Source: Thermoleophilaceae bacterium (lineage in GTDB: Bacteria; Actinomycetota; Thermoleophilia; Solirubrobacterales; Thermoleophilaceae). Taken from it: 43,698 nt of DNA. This document shows positions 33,420 through 42,553 of this stretch, piece after piece; position 1 is the first letter of the stretch, and every line of letters starts with the position of its first letter. The stretch spans positions 1 to 43,698 of the forward strand of contig JAUJNZ010000003.1 of the NCBI GenBank assembly GCA_030447905.1, written 5' to 3'. The notes under the pieces are model-generated. The model had not been told where the DNA came from. It did no database searches and saw nothing but the letters and a program-made list of their open reading frames with translations. Position numbers and translations under genes: made by a program.

Positions 33420-35069
33420 ATGACCGAGCGAGCGATCGACCGCGTGCTCGAGGCGCTGCAACGCTCGGACCTCGACTATCGCCCGAGCGCTCACGAGCAC
33501 GAGCGATGGATGGCGCAGTGCCCAGTCCGACGACCGCTCACCGTCGCTGTCGATCGCAGCCAGGAGATCGGACCCGACCGCAAGCCCGGCGCGCTTATTC
33601 ACTGCTTTGCCGGTTGTAGTGGCGCGACGTGGTCTCGGCACGCTCGGCTCCGGGCCGCCGACCTCTACGACGGCGAGCGGCGCACGAACAGGAACGGCAA
33701 GGCCAGCAGCCGCTCGGCGCGCAAAGCAACAGGCGGAGGCCGTCCGCCCGAAGCCGACCTCGGCAACACCGAGCGCCTCGTTGCCGCCCACAGCCCCGAC
33801 CTCCGCTACGTCTCCGGCCTCGGCTGGCACGTCTGGAATGACCTTCTTCCGCCCCGATACGGACGGCGCCGTCATGCGCTTCGCCAAGCAGGTGCCTCGG
33901 CGCATGTACGAAGAGGCCGCGCGGCTCGGGATGCCGACGCGCGCAAGGAACTCGTCGCTCACGCGGTCAAGTCCGAGTCGGAGGCGCGGCTGCGAGCGAT
34001 GGTCACCCTCGCCGAGACCGAAGAGACGGTCGTCGCGGCGCCCTCCAGGCTCGACGCTCACCCGTTCCTGCTGAACGTCGAGAACGAGCACGATCAACTT
34101 AGTGACCGGCGAGCTGCGCGCGCACCGCCGCGATGACCTGCTCACCAAAGATGGCGCCCGTCGCCTATGAGCCGGACGCTCACGATCCGGCGTGGGCCGT
34201 GTTCCTCGAGACCACGACCGGCGGCGACGCCGAGCTCGACGCTGCGCCGAGCCGCCGGCTACACGCTCACGGGCGAGACCGGGAGGAGGCCCGCCTCTTC
34301 TTCGCCCTTGGCCGCGAGGCGACAGGTAAGTCCACATTCCTCGGAGCCCTCAAGGCGACGCTCGGCGACTACGCGAAGACCGCCGACTTCGAGACCTTCG
34401 TCGCCCATCGCGGCGAGTCGGGACCGCGTGCCGACGTCGCCCGCCTCATGGGCGCCCGCATGGTGGCGAGCCTCGAGGTCGACGAGGAAAGCGCCTGGCC
34501 GAGGGTCTTGTCAAGCAGCTCACGGGCGGCGATACCGTCGCGGCGCGGTTCGCCTCTACCGCGAGAGCTTCGAGTTCCGGCCGGCGTTTCAGCTCTGGCT
34601 GGCCGCCAACGCTCGCCCGCGAGTCAGCGCCGACGGCGCGATCTGGCGGCGGATCATCCAGGGGCGTTCGTCGAGCAGGTGCCCGAGCACGAACGCGACC
34701 CTGAGCTAAAGCGGCACCTGACCACCGATCCGCAGGCGCGCAGCGCCATTCTCACCTGGGCGATTTCGCGGTTGTCTTGGTGGCAGCGTGATGGGCTCGG
34801 AGTCCCTCAGCGCGTGCGCGACTACACCGCCGAGTACCGCGCTGAGAACGACCCCCGTCGCGGAATGGCTCGGAGCGTGTTGTCGGGCTGGAGCCTGAAG
34901 ACGGTAGCCGATCTGCGCTCCTCCCTATGAGCGTGGGCCGAGCGCAACGGCGAGAAGGCAATCTGCAGCGAAGGCCCTCGGTGCCGCCCTACGCGCCCGC
35001 GGCTGTACCTCGAAGCCGACCAAGCGCCAGCGCACATGGCAGGGCATCGCGCTGCTCGAGGGTGACGGG
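33420..35069 (+). pseudogene. P4-type primase-helicase, multiply frameshifted
   Basis: Starts MTERAIDRVLEALQRSDLDY with HEHERWMAQCP and ALIHCFAGCS as a CHC2-like zinc primase start (C..H..HC..C). Then in successive frames SPDLRYVSGLGWHVWN, RMYEEAARLG, SRLDAHPFLLNVEN, KMAPVAYEPDAHDPAWAVF, and the helicase Walker A FFALGREATGKSTFLGALKA followed by LGDYAKTADFETFVAHRGES and AAGPRADVARLMGARMVASL-like motifs. ELKRHLTTDPQARSAILTWA and VPQRVRDYTAEYRAENDP end the D5/SF3 core. At least four frame changes. This would have initiated element replication. Confidence 0.75.
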
Positions 35070-35162
35070 TGACGCTTGTGACGGCAGAATCCAGTAAACC
35101 TCCCTCGCGCGCGCACGCAGGAGGCGAGTTACCGGAAGCCTCGCGTCACCCATCCGTCACCC

Positions 35163-35440
35163 GTCACCGCCGGGGTCCGAGCATGAGCGCGCCGCAGTCG
35201 CTCACCCTCCAGCTCCGCCCGAGCTCGTCGACACCATCGCTGAGCGCGCGGCGACCCTCGCCGGGCGCCAACCGCAGTCCGCCCCCGAGGTCATGACGGT
35301 CGACGAGGCGGCTGACTTCCTGCGATGTCGGCGCCAGCGCCTACGACCTCGTGTCGCAGAACCAGCTCCCTCAGCACCAAAGACGGTGGGCGCCTGCTCT
35401 TCCGTCGCTCCGACCTGCTGCGCCTATCTCGGGGGCACGC
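35163..35440 (+). pseudogene. Excisionase-like MerR-type HTH protein, frameshifted
   Basis: One frame holds VMTVDEAADFLRCRRQR, another YDLVSQNQLP and a further one gives the equivalent of GGRLLFRRSDLLRYL, together the helix-wing-helix of phage-type excisionases (HTH_17). A helical leader (ELVDTIAERAATLAGRQPQ) precedes it. The frame breaks near 35340 and 35390. Lies after the primase and well before the integrase. Confidence 0.55.
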
Positions 35441-35635
35441 ATGAATTGGCGACCGCGCATCACGGTTCCCAAGCCTCCGCCGCGAGCAGACCTGCAACGC
35501 CGTGCGCGGATGCCAGGCCGGTCGCCCCTGGCAGGTGGCTTTGCCGGCGCTGCCGCGTCGCCTCAAGCGCCGCGCAGCGGAGCTCCGAGGGGCCGAGCGG
35601 CGTGACCCCTGACCCTACGAACACGGAGACCCAAA

Positions 35636-36351
35636 ATGACTGAGAAGATCCTGCAAGGTGGCCAAGTCATGGCCGTCAACAACCAAGCCGACCAGGTGGC
35701 CGCGCTCGCCGGGCTTGGCTTGACGGGCGACCTCGCGGCGGCCGAGGCTGCGAGTTGGCGGCGCTGGTTGCCGGCCGCCCGTATGCCGTGGAAGGAGATC
35801 CGCGACTCCGAGGGAAGGTCGGCGAGCTCGAGCAACGCCGCCAGCGGCTTGAGGCGCGTCGCCTCGAAGGCTCGCGGGCGAGCTGAACACGCCGGCGCGT
35901 GACCGCGGGTGCTGGCCGGGTGGGAGCGAGATGGCCGTCGGGCCCGCGCCCCGAGCCGACGCGCCCGGCGCGCTTGAGGCCAGGCTTCAGCAGGTGCAGG
36001 AGGAGGAGCAGGCCATTCACCTCGCCGTCGATCCAGGTCACTGCCGAGCGCGCCGAGTTCGTCGAGGAGAACCGGCCGCGGCTCGTGAAGGACGCCGCGA
36101 AGAGGTCGAAGGCAAGGCGGCCGAGCGCGTACAGCGCGCCCTCAAGGAACTCGAGGAGGCCCGCAGTGCGCTCGTCGAGAGCAGGCGGCTCCGGTTGTGG
36201 ACGGAGCTGTTTCCCGCCCAGGAGGTTGGCCGTGAGCCGCGGTGGCTCCAGCTCGGCGGCGGCGAAACGCATCCTCGGGAAGGTCGGCCTTGAGCATGTG
36301 GTGGCCGTCGACCAGGTCTTCGAGGCGTTGCGCGCGGACGCTGATGGATAA
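35636..36351 (+). pseudogene. Coiled-coil element protein(s), frameshifted
   Basis: From ATG 35636: MTEKILQGGQVMAVNNQADQ, then AALAGLGLTGDLAAAEAA; the frame breaks and another frame continues VGELEQRRQRLEARRLEGSR. Further frames give RLQQVQEEEQAIHLAVD, AERAEFVEENRPRLVKDAAK, ERVQRALKELEEARSALVES and ILGKVGLEHVVAVDQVFEAL. Charged long helices, possibly one or two proteins. Function unknown. Confidence 0.45.
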
Positions 36352-36402
36352 CCGATGCGGCCACGCCTGAGCAGAGGAGCGAAGCTGCCCGACAAGGGCG
36401 CT

Positions 36403-36522
36403 CACGGATTACGAGCGTGAACGCGCTCGCGACACCCGGATCGACAGTGCGCTGGCGCTGCGCCGGCAGGCCAAGCATGACGAGCGCGTGGGCGAGCTCG
36501 ACCGGATGAGGCGGAGCTAGGT
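36403..36522 (+). CDS. Short open frame, DYERERARD type
   Basis: A 38-codon stretch reads TDYERERARDTRIDSALALR, then RQAKHDERVGELDRMRRS to a stop. Looks like the end of a helical protein rather than a full gene; no start codon is clear. Possibly the C-terminus of the preceding coiled-coil remnant. Confidence 0.3.
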
Positions 36523-36840
36523 GCCGGTCGACGGCTTGAGAAGCTCGGGGGGCCGCTGGTGGCGCTGCGGGGCCGGGCTCTTCCGGTGCGTGGGAGCCCC
36601 GGCCTCAGCGCGCCATCCCGAAGAGCGATTCTTTTGAGGCCCAAGAGGGCGACGGTCGCTACATCGAGCGTGCTGGAAACCGGGATTTTCGGTTTGACGC
36701 GATGGGGTGTCGACCCTCCGGGGCGGTCGGCGTTTCTCTCCCCGCGGCAGAAAACCCCGCGACCCCGTTCGAGAGCGGGCTCGCCTGAAGCGCTATGCCA
36801 CGGCGCATGCCCTACTTCGACGGATCGGAGCACTTTCCTC
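36523..36840. other. No gene recognised
   Basis: About 320 bp with no supported frame. The 3' part probably carries the promoter and ribosome site (GGAG near 36826) of the small gene at 36841. Confidence 0.45.
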
Positions 36841-36981
36841 ATGAGCGACAGAGTCCTTCCCGACCTCACCCAGCCGCGCGGCATCAGCCCCGGGGACCTC
36901 CTATCGGCGCTCGACGAGGGTCACCTTCGACACGCCGACCGTTGTCTCGTCGCCCGCGCCTCTCGGGACCGAGTGAGCTAG
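36841..36981 (+). CDS. Short ORF (46 aa) followed by a hairpin
   Basis: ATG 36841 with GGAG 12 bp upstream: MSDRVLPDLTQPRGISPGDL, then LSALDEGHLRHADRCLVARA and a stop inside the hairpin at 36980. A second frame at the end (VTFDTPTVVSSPAPLGTE) looks more protein-like, so a frameshift of a structural protein is an alternative reading. No family. Confidence 0.35.
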   Translation: MSDRVLPDLTQPRGISPGDLLSALDEGHLRHADRCLVARASRDRVS

Positions 36982-37003
36982 CACCGGCCTTTGAGCCGGT
37001 GCT
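36980..37003 (+). terminator. Hairpin after the 36841 ORF
   Basis: AGCACCGGC at 36980-36988 and GCCGGTGCT at 36995-37003 make a perfect 9-bp stem with a 6-nt loop (CTTTGA). No T-run follows, so termination is only probable. Confidence 0.55.
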
Positions 37004-37063
37004 CGATGATGCGGGGGTTCCCGTGGAGGCGATCACCCGTCGTCACCCTTGCGCCTACAGGAG

Positions 37064-37994
37064 GGAGGCGGTGTAGACACGGGCGGCACAACCCGCGAGG
37101 CGCGTTCGACCAAGCCGGACTGCCGCAACCGACCCCACGGCGCGACGCTCTTCGACCTCGACTTCGCGAGCGGCGTGGTCAAGGGCGGGGTCTTCCGCGG
37201 CGCGCTCGATGTCGGGACGCTCGTCAACAGCTGCCCGAACGCGCGGCCGTAAGCGACGCAAGCTGGGGACCTATCAAAGGTGGGCGGTACTGTCATCCAA
37301 GACGCCGCTCGCGACACGTCGGCCTACTGGGCGGCGCCAGCCTCCATCGTCTCCGAGGTCGACGCGCCGACCGGCGCGGTGGGCGTTGGTGTGCCCGGTC
37401 CGATCAGCTCCGTGTACCACACGGTCGCAGCCGGCGAGCTATGGGGTGCGCGCATCGTCTCGCGCGTTGAGCGTGGCCGCGGAACCCTGCGCCTGCGGTA
37501 CGCCTGGTACAACGCCGCGTCGGCCGTGATCTCCTTGGTCGAGTCCGCCCCGGTCGCGGCCCAGTGGCTTTCAACACATTGTCGCTAGCGGCACCGCCCC
37601 AGCGACGGCCATCTCCCCTCCTCGTCGAGCTCATGCACGACGGCTTCGACCCGGAGGACAGCTACTCGCTCGTCCGCGTGGGGGCGGCGCTCGTGCTCAA
37701 GCTTCCCGCCGGGATGAGCGTCCCCGCCTACTTCGACGGCGACTCCGACGTGGGCTGGTGGACGGGCGCGGCACGCCTCGACCTCCGAGCGCGCAGGGGC
37801 GGTGTTCGAGACCAAGAAGTCGCGGCCGAAGTGGCCGGTTCGACCAGCGCGGACACCGCTTCGAGGCGGCCGACGGGAGCACGCCGATCGTCTTCGGCTC
37901 GGGCGGGATCGATCTGCTCGCCAACACCGACATCCACAGGCCCGAGCGGGCGCTGCGTTGGTTCAGGGACTCCTCCCTGATCGGCGAGCTGTAG
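37064..37994 (+). pseudogene. Phage tail-like / carbohydrate-binding protein, frameshifted
   Basis: Successive frames carry GATLFDLDFASGVVKGGVFR, then AYWAAPASIVSEVDAPTGAV, YHTVAAGELWGARIVSRVER and GTLRLRYAWYNAASAVISLV (beta-sandwich, CBM-like), followed after a frame change by SVPAYFDGDSDVGWWTGAA and AHASTSER-like sequence, and an end with VFGSGGIDLLANTDIHRPER and FRDSSLIGEL. The YFDGD-x-x-x-x-WTG-x-xHAST pattern is common in tail and surface proteins of actinobacterial phages. At least three frame changes. Function as a phage-derived adhesin is inferred. Confidence 0.5.
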
Positions 37995-38009
37995 GGAAGA
38001 CTCGCGGCG

Positions 38010-38700
38010 ATGAATCGCCTCTCCGACGCCCTCGCAAGCTCGCACGCGACACGGCGAGCCCGTTCAGCTCGGGCCTCGTCGCCTGGCGACCGTCGACATC
38101 TGCGCGAATGGGCCGAGGCGGCAAGGAGGGATGCCGAGAACACCCTCAATGACCTCGACAGCTACCCCCAGGCGCGACTGGTGGGAGCGGCGCTCGCGCA
38201 GCCTGCTCGCGGTGTCAGAGCAGGTGCTCCGGGCCCTGGGAGAGGACGTGTCTCGTGGCTCGACGGGAGCCCCCATCGTCGCCGCTGCCCGCGAGCAGCG
38301 CGACGCCCTGCTCGAACAGCTCCGAAGCGCTCGTCTACCAGGAGACGGATCGCTCCATCGGCGCCCTGGCCGCTGAGCGGGAAGCTCGTGGAGGACGCGC
38401 TCGGGCTCTATCCGACCTGGCCGACGACGAGCGAGCCCACACGGTTCTGGGACCACGGTGGGTGGGCGGAGCATCAGGACCAGGTGTTCCCGATCGGCGA
38501 GCAGCCTCCGGCTGGGACGGCTCGCGACGGAGCGTGCGCCTTGCGCGCATCATGCGCCAGCTCCATGAGCACGCGGAGGACGGCCTGGTCGCCGACGCCG
38601 AGCGCATCGACCCCGAGATCAAGCTACGGGACAGCCGACTCGCCACCCTCTCCGCGCACGCTGACGTGGTCAATGCCATGAGCACGAGCGGAGGGGGCGG
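38010..38700 (+). pseudogene. Helical element protein remnant
   Basis: Pieces RRHLREWAEAARRDAENTLN, DWWERRSRSLLAVSEQVLRA, LGEDVSRGSTGAPIVAAARE, QRDALLEQLRS and MRQLHEHAEDGLVADAERID, RLATLSAHADVVNAMS come from three frames in register order, so one 220-residue mostly helical protein is likely. No family. Confidence 0.4.
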
Positions 38701-38702
38701 CG

Positions 38703-38995
38703 ATGGCCGCCCGCGAGCCGCTCACGTGGGAGCGAAACGCGCTCAGGGCCGGCGTGGACCCCGCCGAGGTCGAGGCGGCGTGCGGCGAAGAACGCCTCCA
38801 CGAGGCCGCTGAGGACGCACACGAGGCCCTCGAGCGGGAGAGGGTCTTCGTGTCCCTCCTGCTCCGAGAGCTCGCCCCCAGGCGAGGCTGAGTCGAAGGC
38901 CAAGCGCGGCGAGCACCCGCTCGAGCGACGGCTGAGCACCTTTCGGGTGGAGGTCAGGCGGGCACTCGATCACGTCACCGCGGGGCGGCGCTGAT
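38703..38995 (+). pseudogene. Small helical protein, one frameshift
   Basis: ATG 38703 with GGAGGGGG upstream: MAAREPLTWERNALRAGVDP then AEVEAACGEERLHEAAEDAH and VSLLLRELAP. A 1-nt change there shifts the real end, GEAESKAKRGEHPLERRLST and FRVEVRRALDHVTAGRR, into the next frame, which stops at 38995 right at the start of the integrase region. Unknown family. Confidence 0.45.
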
Positions 38996-40130
38996 GGCCG
39001 CCCCGATGGAAGACCCGCGCCGGCATCTACAGGCGTGGCGGGCGCTACGTCTTCTCCTACCGCTTGAACGGCCGGCAGCGGTGGGAGTCGGCGCGCACGC
39101 TCACCGAGGCACAGCGGCTCAAGGCTCGCCGATGCCGCCGACGCTGACCGCGGAAATTTCCACGAGCGCTCCGCGGCTCACCTTCCGGGGTACGCCGAGG
39201 GAGTGGGTCGAGAGCTATACGGGGCGCGGCTCAGGCGGCTTTCGTGAGTCGACGCGGGAGGGCTACCGAAGCGACTTCGAACGGTGGGTCTTTCCGTTCT
39301 TCGGAGACCGGCTCAAATACCGAGGTCACGCCGCGGAACGTCGCTCAACTCGTGTCCTATCTCGGTGGCCAGACCGGCAAGACCGGGCGCCCGCTGGCCG
39401 ACAACACCATCCGCAACATCGTCAACCCAGTCCGCGCGTGTCTAGCCGGCGGTCGAGGACGGACTATCCGCACGAACCCAGCCCAGCGTGTTCGGCTGCC
39501 GCACAAAGCGCGAAGCCCGAGGACGAGGACGGCGAGCAGGTTCGGCCGTTCACGCGGGAACAGCTCGCCGCCCTCGAGGCTTGTCCATCCCCGGCATCGG
39601 CTGATGTTCCGCCTCTTGTAGAACCGGGCTGCGCGTGTCCGAGCTTTTCGCGCTGCAATGGCGACATCTCGGGCTCGACGGCTCGAGCCATGCGTCCCGC
39701 GTCCGCCAGGCCTACGTGCGCGGTCGCATCGAGCGCCGCCGAGATCGAGGCACGGCAAGCGCGACGTGCCGCTCAGGCCCGCGCTCGTGAGCACGCTCCG
39801 CGCGTGGCGCAAGGCGAGCGAGTGGCCGCTGCGGGGCCTCGTCGTTTCCTCCCCTGCGAGGGACGCCGCTCAAGGTCGAGAACGTCCGTCGACGGGTGCT
39901 CGCGCCGGTCGCCGAGGAGACCAGGCGCACCGTGGGCCGGCTTCCACACCTTTCGCCACACATGCGCTTCGATGCTCTTCGAACGAGGCGCGAACGCCAA
40001 GCAGGTACAGCGGTGGCTAGGCCATCACTCGCCGAGCTTCACCCTCGATACCTACGTCACCTGCTCCGCTCCTGACCTCGACGAGCCGCTCGAGGCTGGC
40101 CTCCGAGCTCGGAGGGTGCTAACGAAAGTG
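38994..40130 (+). pseudogene. Tyrosine recombinase (integrase), frameshifted
   Basis: The N-terminal SAM-like domain reads LTFRGTPREWVESYTGRGSG, FRESTREGYRSDFERWVFPF and in another frame VTPRNVAQLVSYLGGQTGK and TIRNIVNPVRACLA. The catalytic domain carries RPFTREQLAAL, TGLRVSELFALQWRHLGLD (catalytic Arg, in its own frame after an in-frame TAG near 39620), GKRDVPLRPALVSTLRAWRK, and the intact end FHTFRHTCASMLFERGANAK, VQRWLGHHSPSFTLDTYV with H-x-x-R, H and the Tyr nucleophile. At least five frame changes. Reads towards the distal repeat; translation runs on into the tRNA-derived sequence. Confidence 0.85.
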
Positions 40131-40239
40131 CAAACATCGCCCTCTCTCGGCAGGGCCACGAGGAGCGCGACCCGACTCCACCCGAAACGGCGCCCTGCGC
40201 GGAAGACTCGACTAGCCCGAAACGGGCCAGACCGCCCTC

Positions 40240-40285
40240 GTCTACGGAACCGAAGGTCACAGGTTCGAATCCTGTCGGGCGTGCT
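40240..40285 (+). repeat. Attachment site copy (attR), tRNA-Arg 3' half
   Basis: Repeats 30518-30562 with one extra A at 40253 or 40254. Lacks the acceptor 5' strand and D arm, so it is not a tRNA gene. Marks the right end of the element. Confidence 0.9.
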
Positions 40286-40337
40286 GGGCTAGGATCGGCG
40301 ACGCGGTTGTCGGCCAGCCATCGTTGGAGAGGTCTAC

Positions 40338-41134
40338 GTGAGCTCGTCGCAGGAGGAATCCTCGTGGCTGCCCTCGATCAAGCCACGTCTGCGCGGTGTG
40401 TCGCACCAGTGGGCGTTCTTCGGGGCCCTGGTCGCGGGCGTCGTCCTGGTCGTCAACGCACCCTCGCGCCGAGCCCTCGCCGCGGCCGCCGTCTACGCCG
40501 CCGCCCTCGCCGGAATGTTCGGAGCAAGCGCCCTCTACCACCGGATCGATTGGCGTCCTCGCGTCAGCGTCTGGATGCGACGGCTGGATCACTCGATGAT
40601 CTTCGTGCTGATCGCAGGCACCTACACCCCAATCGCGCTTCTGCTGCTCGACGGAGACTTCTCGCGCATCGTCCTCGGGGTCCTCTGGGCCGCGATCCTC
40701 GGCCTCGTGCTGAACCTCGTCTGGATCGGCGCACCGTCGTGGCTGGCCGCCTTGATCTACGTGGCGCTCGGTTGGGTCGGCGTTGCCACCCTGCCGCAGC
40801 TGATCCGCGGGGGCGGGGCGATGGCGGCTGCGCTGCTCGTCGCCGGCGGGATCCTGTACACGGCTGGAGCCGTGGTGTACGCCAGGCGCCGGCCGATCCC
40901 CGACCCGCCGTGTTCGGGTTTCACGAGGTCTTCCACGTCTTCGTGATCGCCGCGGCGGTCGTGCACTTCGTCGCCGTGGCGTTCTTCGTCGTGCCCTGGG
41001 TTGAGGCAGCGCAGAACGCCGCCCGGGCCGGCCAAGCTCGAACCGTTCGCACTATGCCGGTGGTCGATCACCCACGAGGCCGAGCCCCCGAGCGGCGAGC
41101 ACGTCGCGAAGCAGGCGCGGTCGGTCGGTCATGA
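40338..41134 (+). pseudogene. Hemolysin III family membrane protein with one frameshift
   Basis: GTG 40338 with GGAGAGG upstream. LRGVSHQWAFFGALVAGVVL, ASALYHRIDWRPRVSVWMRR, LDHSMIFVLIAGTYTPIALL (the conserved HxxxRLDHSxIfxlIAGTYTP core), VLNLVWIGAPSWLAALIYVA and VAGGILYTAGAVVYARRRP follow the family order with seven hydrophobic segments. The last one is in another frame: AVFGFHEVFHVFVIAAAVVH with the conserved His residues. A single missing base near 40905 (CCCGACCCGCCG) explains it. Without it, a normal 230-residue PAQR-like metal-dependent membrane protein would result. The end overlaps the convergent phosphodiesterase gene by about 80 bp. Confidence 0.8.
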
Positions 41135-41870
41135 TGCCGTCCACGCCCAGGTCGAGCAGGGCGCGCATCGTCGACTCGTCGTTCACCGTCCAGACGTGCA
41201 CCGGAAGTCCCGCACGATGGGCCGCGTCGACGAAGGAAGCGGTGACGACCGGTAGCCGACCGCTGCGTCGCGGGACCTGAACGCAGTCCGCGCCCAGCCG
41301 TGGCATGCGCCCACGGATCGCGGCGACGCGAGCGACGGCGATGGCGCGCGGGCCCATCGACGTGCACGCCCGACCGCCGCTGAGCACGCGGACACGACGA
41401 AGACGTCGATCCGAGAAGGCCCCGAAGCCGACGCGCTCCCAGGCGCCGAGCCGATCGATCAGGGCGACGAGCGGCTCGACGCACCCGTCGGTCTTTGGGT
41501 CGATGTTGATCCGTACCTCCGGCCAGCGGACCAGCACCTCCTCGAGGCGCGGAACCCGGACCCCGCGACCGCGGAACGGGAAGCTGCGGCCGCCGTCAAG
41601 CGTGAACACGTGGCCGGCGTCGGCCGTCTCGACCTCGGCGATGCTCAGGGCGGCGATCGCCCCACCCGGTCGGTGACCCGGTCGAGGCTCGGATCGTGGA
41701 AGGCCACCACGGTGCCGTCGCGAGTCACGTGGGCATCGGTCTCCAGGTAGCCGTACCCGAGCGCGACGGCCCTGCCGAAGGCCTCGAGCGTGTTCTCGGG
41801 CGCCTCCTCCGAGCCACCCCGGTGGGCGATGGCGACCGGTGCGGGCGGTTCGAGGAAGGGATGAGGAGCT
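41052..41870 (-). pseudogene. Glycerophosphodiester phosphodiesterase, one frameshift
   Basis: N-terminal part [40 protein letters not shown] and [15 protein letters not shown] contains the HRG, E-x-D and HD active-site and metal-binding motifs. The rest, [40 protein letters not shown] and VHVWTVNDESTMRALLDLGV (W-T-V-N motif), MTDRPRLL, is in the next frame: one base appears missing near 41660 (GTGGGGCG). No ATG or GTG precedes [17 protein letters not shown], so the start is uncertain and overlaps the esterase stop. If repaired it would hydrolyse glycerophosphodiesters to glycerol-3-phosphate and an alcohol. Confidence 0.8.
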
Positions 41871-42537
41871 ATCTCTCTCGCGGCCGTGGCTCGACCAGCC
41901 TCTCCTTGAGCCAGTCCCGCAGCGCCTCGATGAACCTCGGCTCGATCGTGTGGGCCATCGCCGCCTCTCGGTAGAGCACCGCGAGACCCGCCTCCTCCAG
42001 GCGCCGACGAGCCTCGCGCGCGAAGTCGACCGAGATGACGGGGTCCTCCGCTCCGTGGCCGATCGCCACGGGGAAACCTTGCCGGTGGCCCAGGTCGAGC
42101 TCGAAGCCCTCGACCGAAGGGATGAAGCCGCTCAGGGCCAGGATGCCGGCGGGTGCCGGGCGGCCCGCACCGAGGCCGAGCGCGTACGACATGACGGCGC
42201 CCATCGAGAAGCCGCCGAGGACGGTGCGCTCCCAGGGCACCCCGATGGCGTCGGGCAGCGAGTCGAGCCACTCGGCGAGTCGACCGAAGCTGTCGAAGAA
42301 CGTGTCAGCGTCGGGGTACCCCACGCGGCGCACCACATACCAGTGGTGGCCGCCGGGCGGGAGCGAGAGCGGCGCTCTCGGCGCGACCACGGCGAGCCGC
42401 CGTTCGGGGTCGAGCTTGTCTGCCAGGGGGAGCAGGTCGAGCTCATCGGCCCCGCGCCCGTGCAGCAGGACGAGCGCGCCCTCGGGCTCGGCGGCCGACC
42501 GCTTACGGTGAGCGAGGGCATCGATTCCGGCGGCCAC
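41869..42537 (-). CDS. Carboxylesterase/phospholipase-type alpha/beta hydrolase
   Basis: 222 residues from GTG 42537. [20 protein letters not shown] forms the oxyanion loop; the nucleophile serine is in [18 protein letters not shown] (GFSMG); Asp in [15 protein letters not shown] and His in [11 protein letters not shown] complete the triad. Short YpfH/phospholipase-carboxylesterase fold without lid. Acts on small esters, likely cytoplasmic. Overlaps the start of the glycerophosphodiesterase gene, so the two probably form an operon. Confidence 0.88.
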   Translation of the reverse strand: MAAGIDALAHRKRSAAEPEGALVLLHGRGADELDLLPLADKLDPERRLAVVAPRAPLSLPPGGHHWYVVRRVGYPDADTFFDSFGRLAEWLDSLPDAIGVPWERTVLGGFSMGAVMSYALGLGAGRPAPAGILALSGFIPSVEGFELDLGHRQGFPVAIGHGAEDPVISVDFAREARRRLEEAGLAVLYREAAMAHTIEPRFIEALRDWLKERLVEPRPRER

Positions 42538-42553
42538 GCCCGTGCCTCCGCGG

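Noticed and set aside
40240-40285. A second tRNA-Arg
   Set aside because: Only the 3' half is present; there is no acceptor 5' strand or D arm, so it is an attachment site remnant.
41645-42271. Minus-strand frame extending upstream of the glycerophosphodiesterase
   Set aside because: Only its last part (from about 41870) is phosphodiesterase; the rest overlaps the esterase in another frame.
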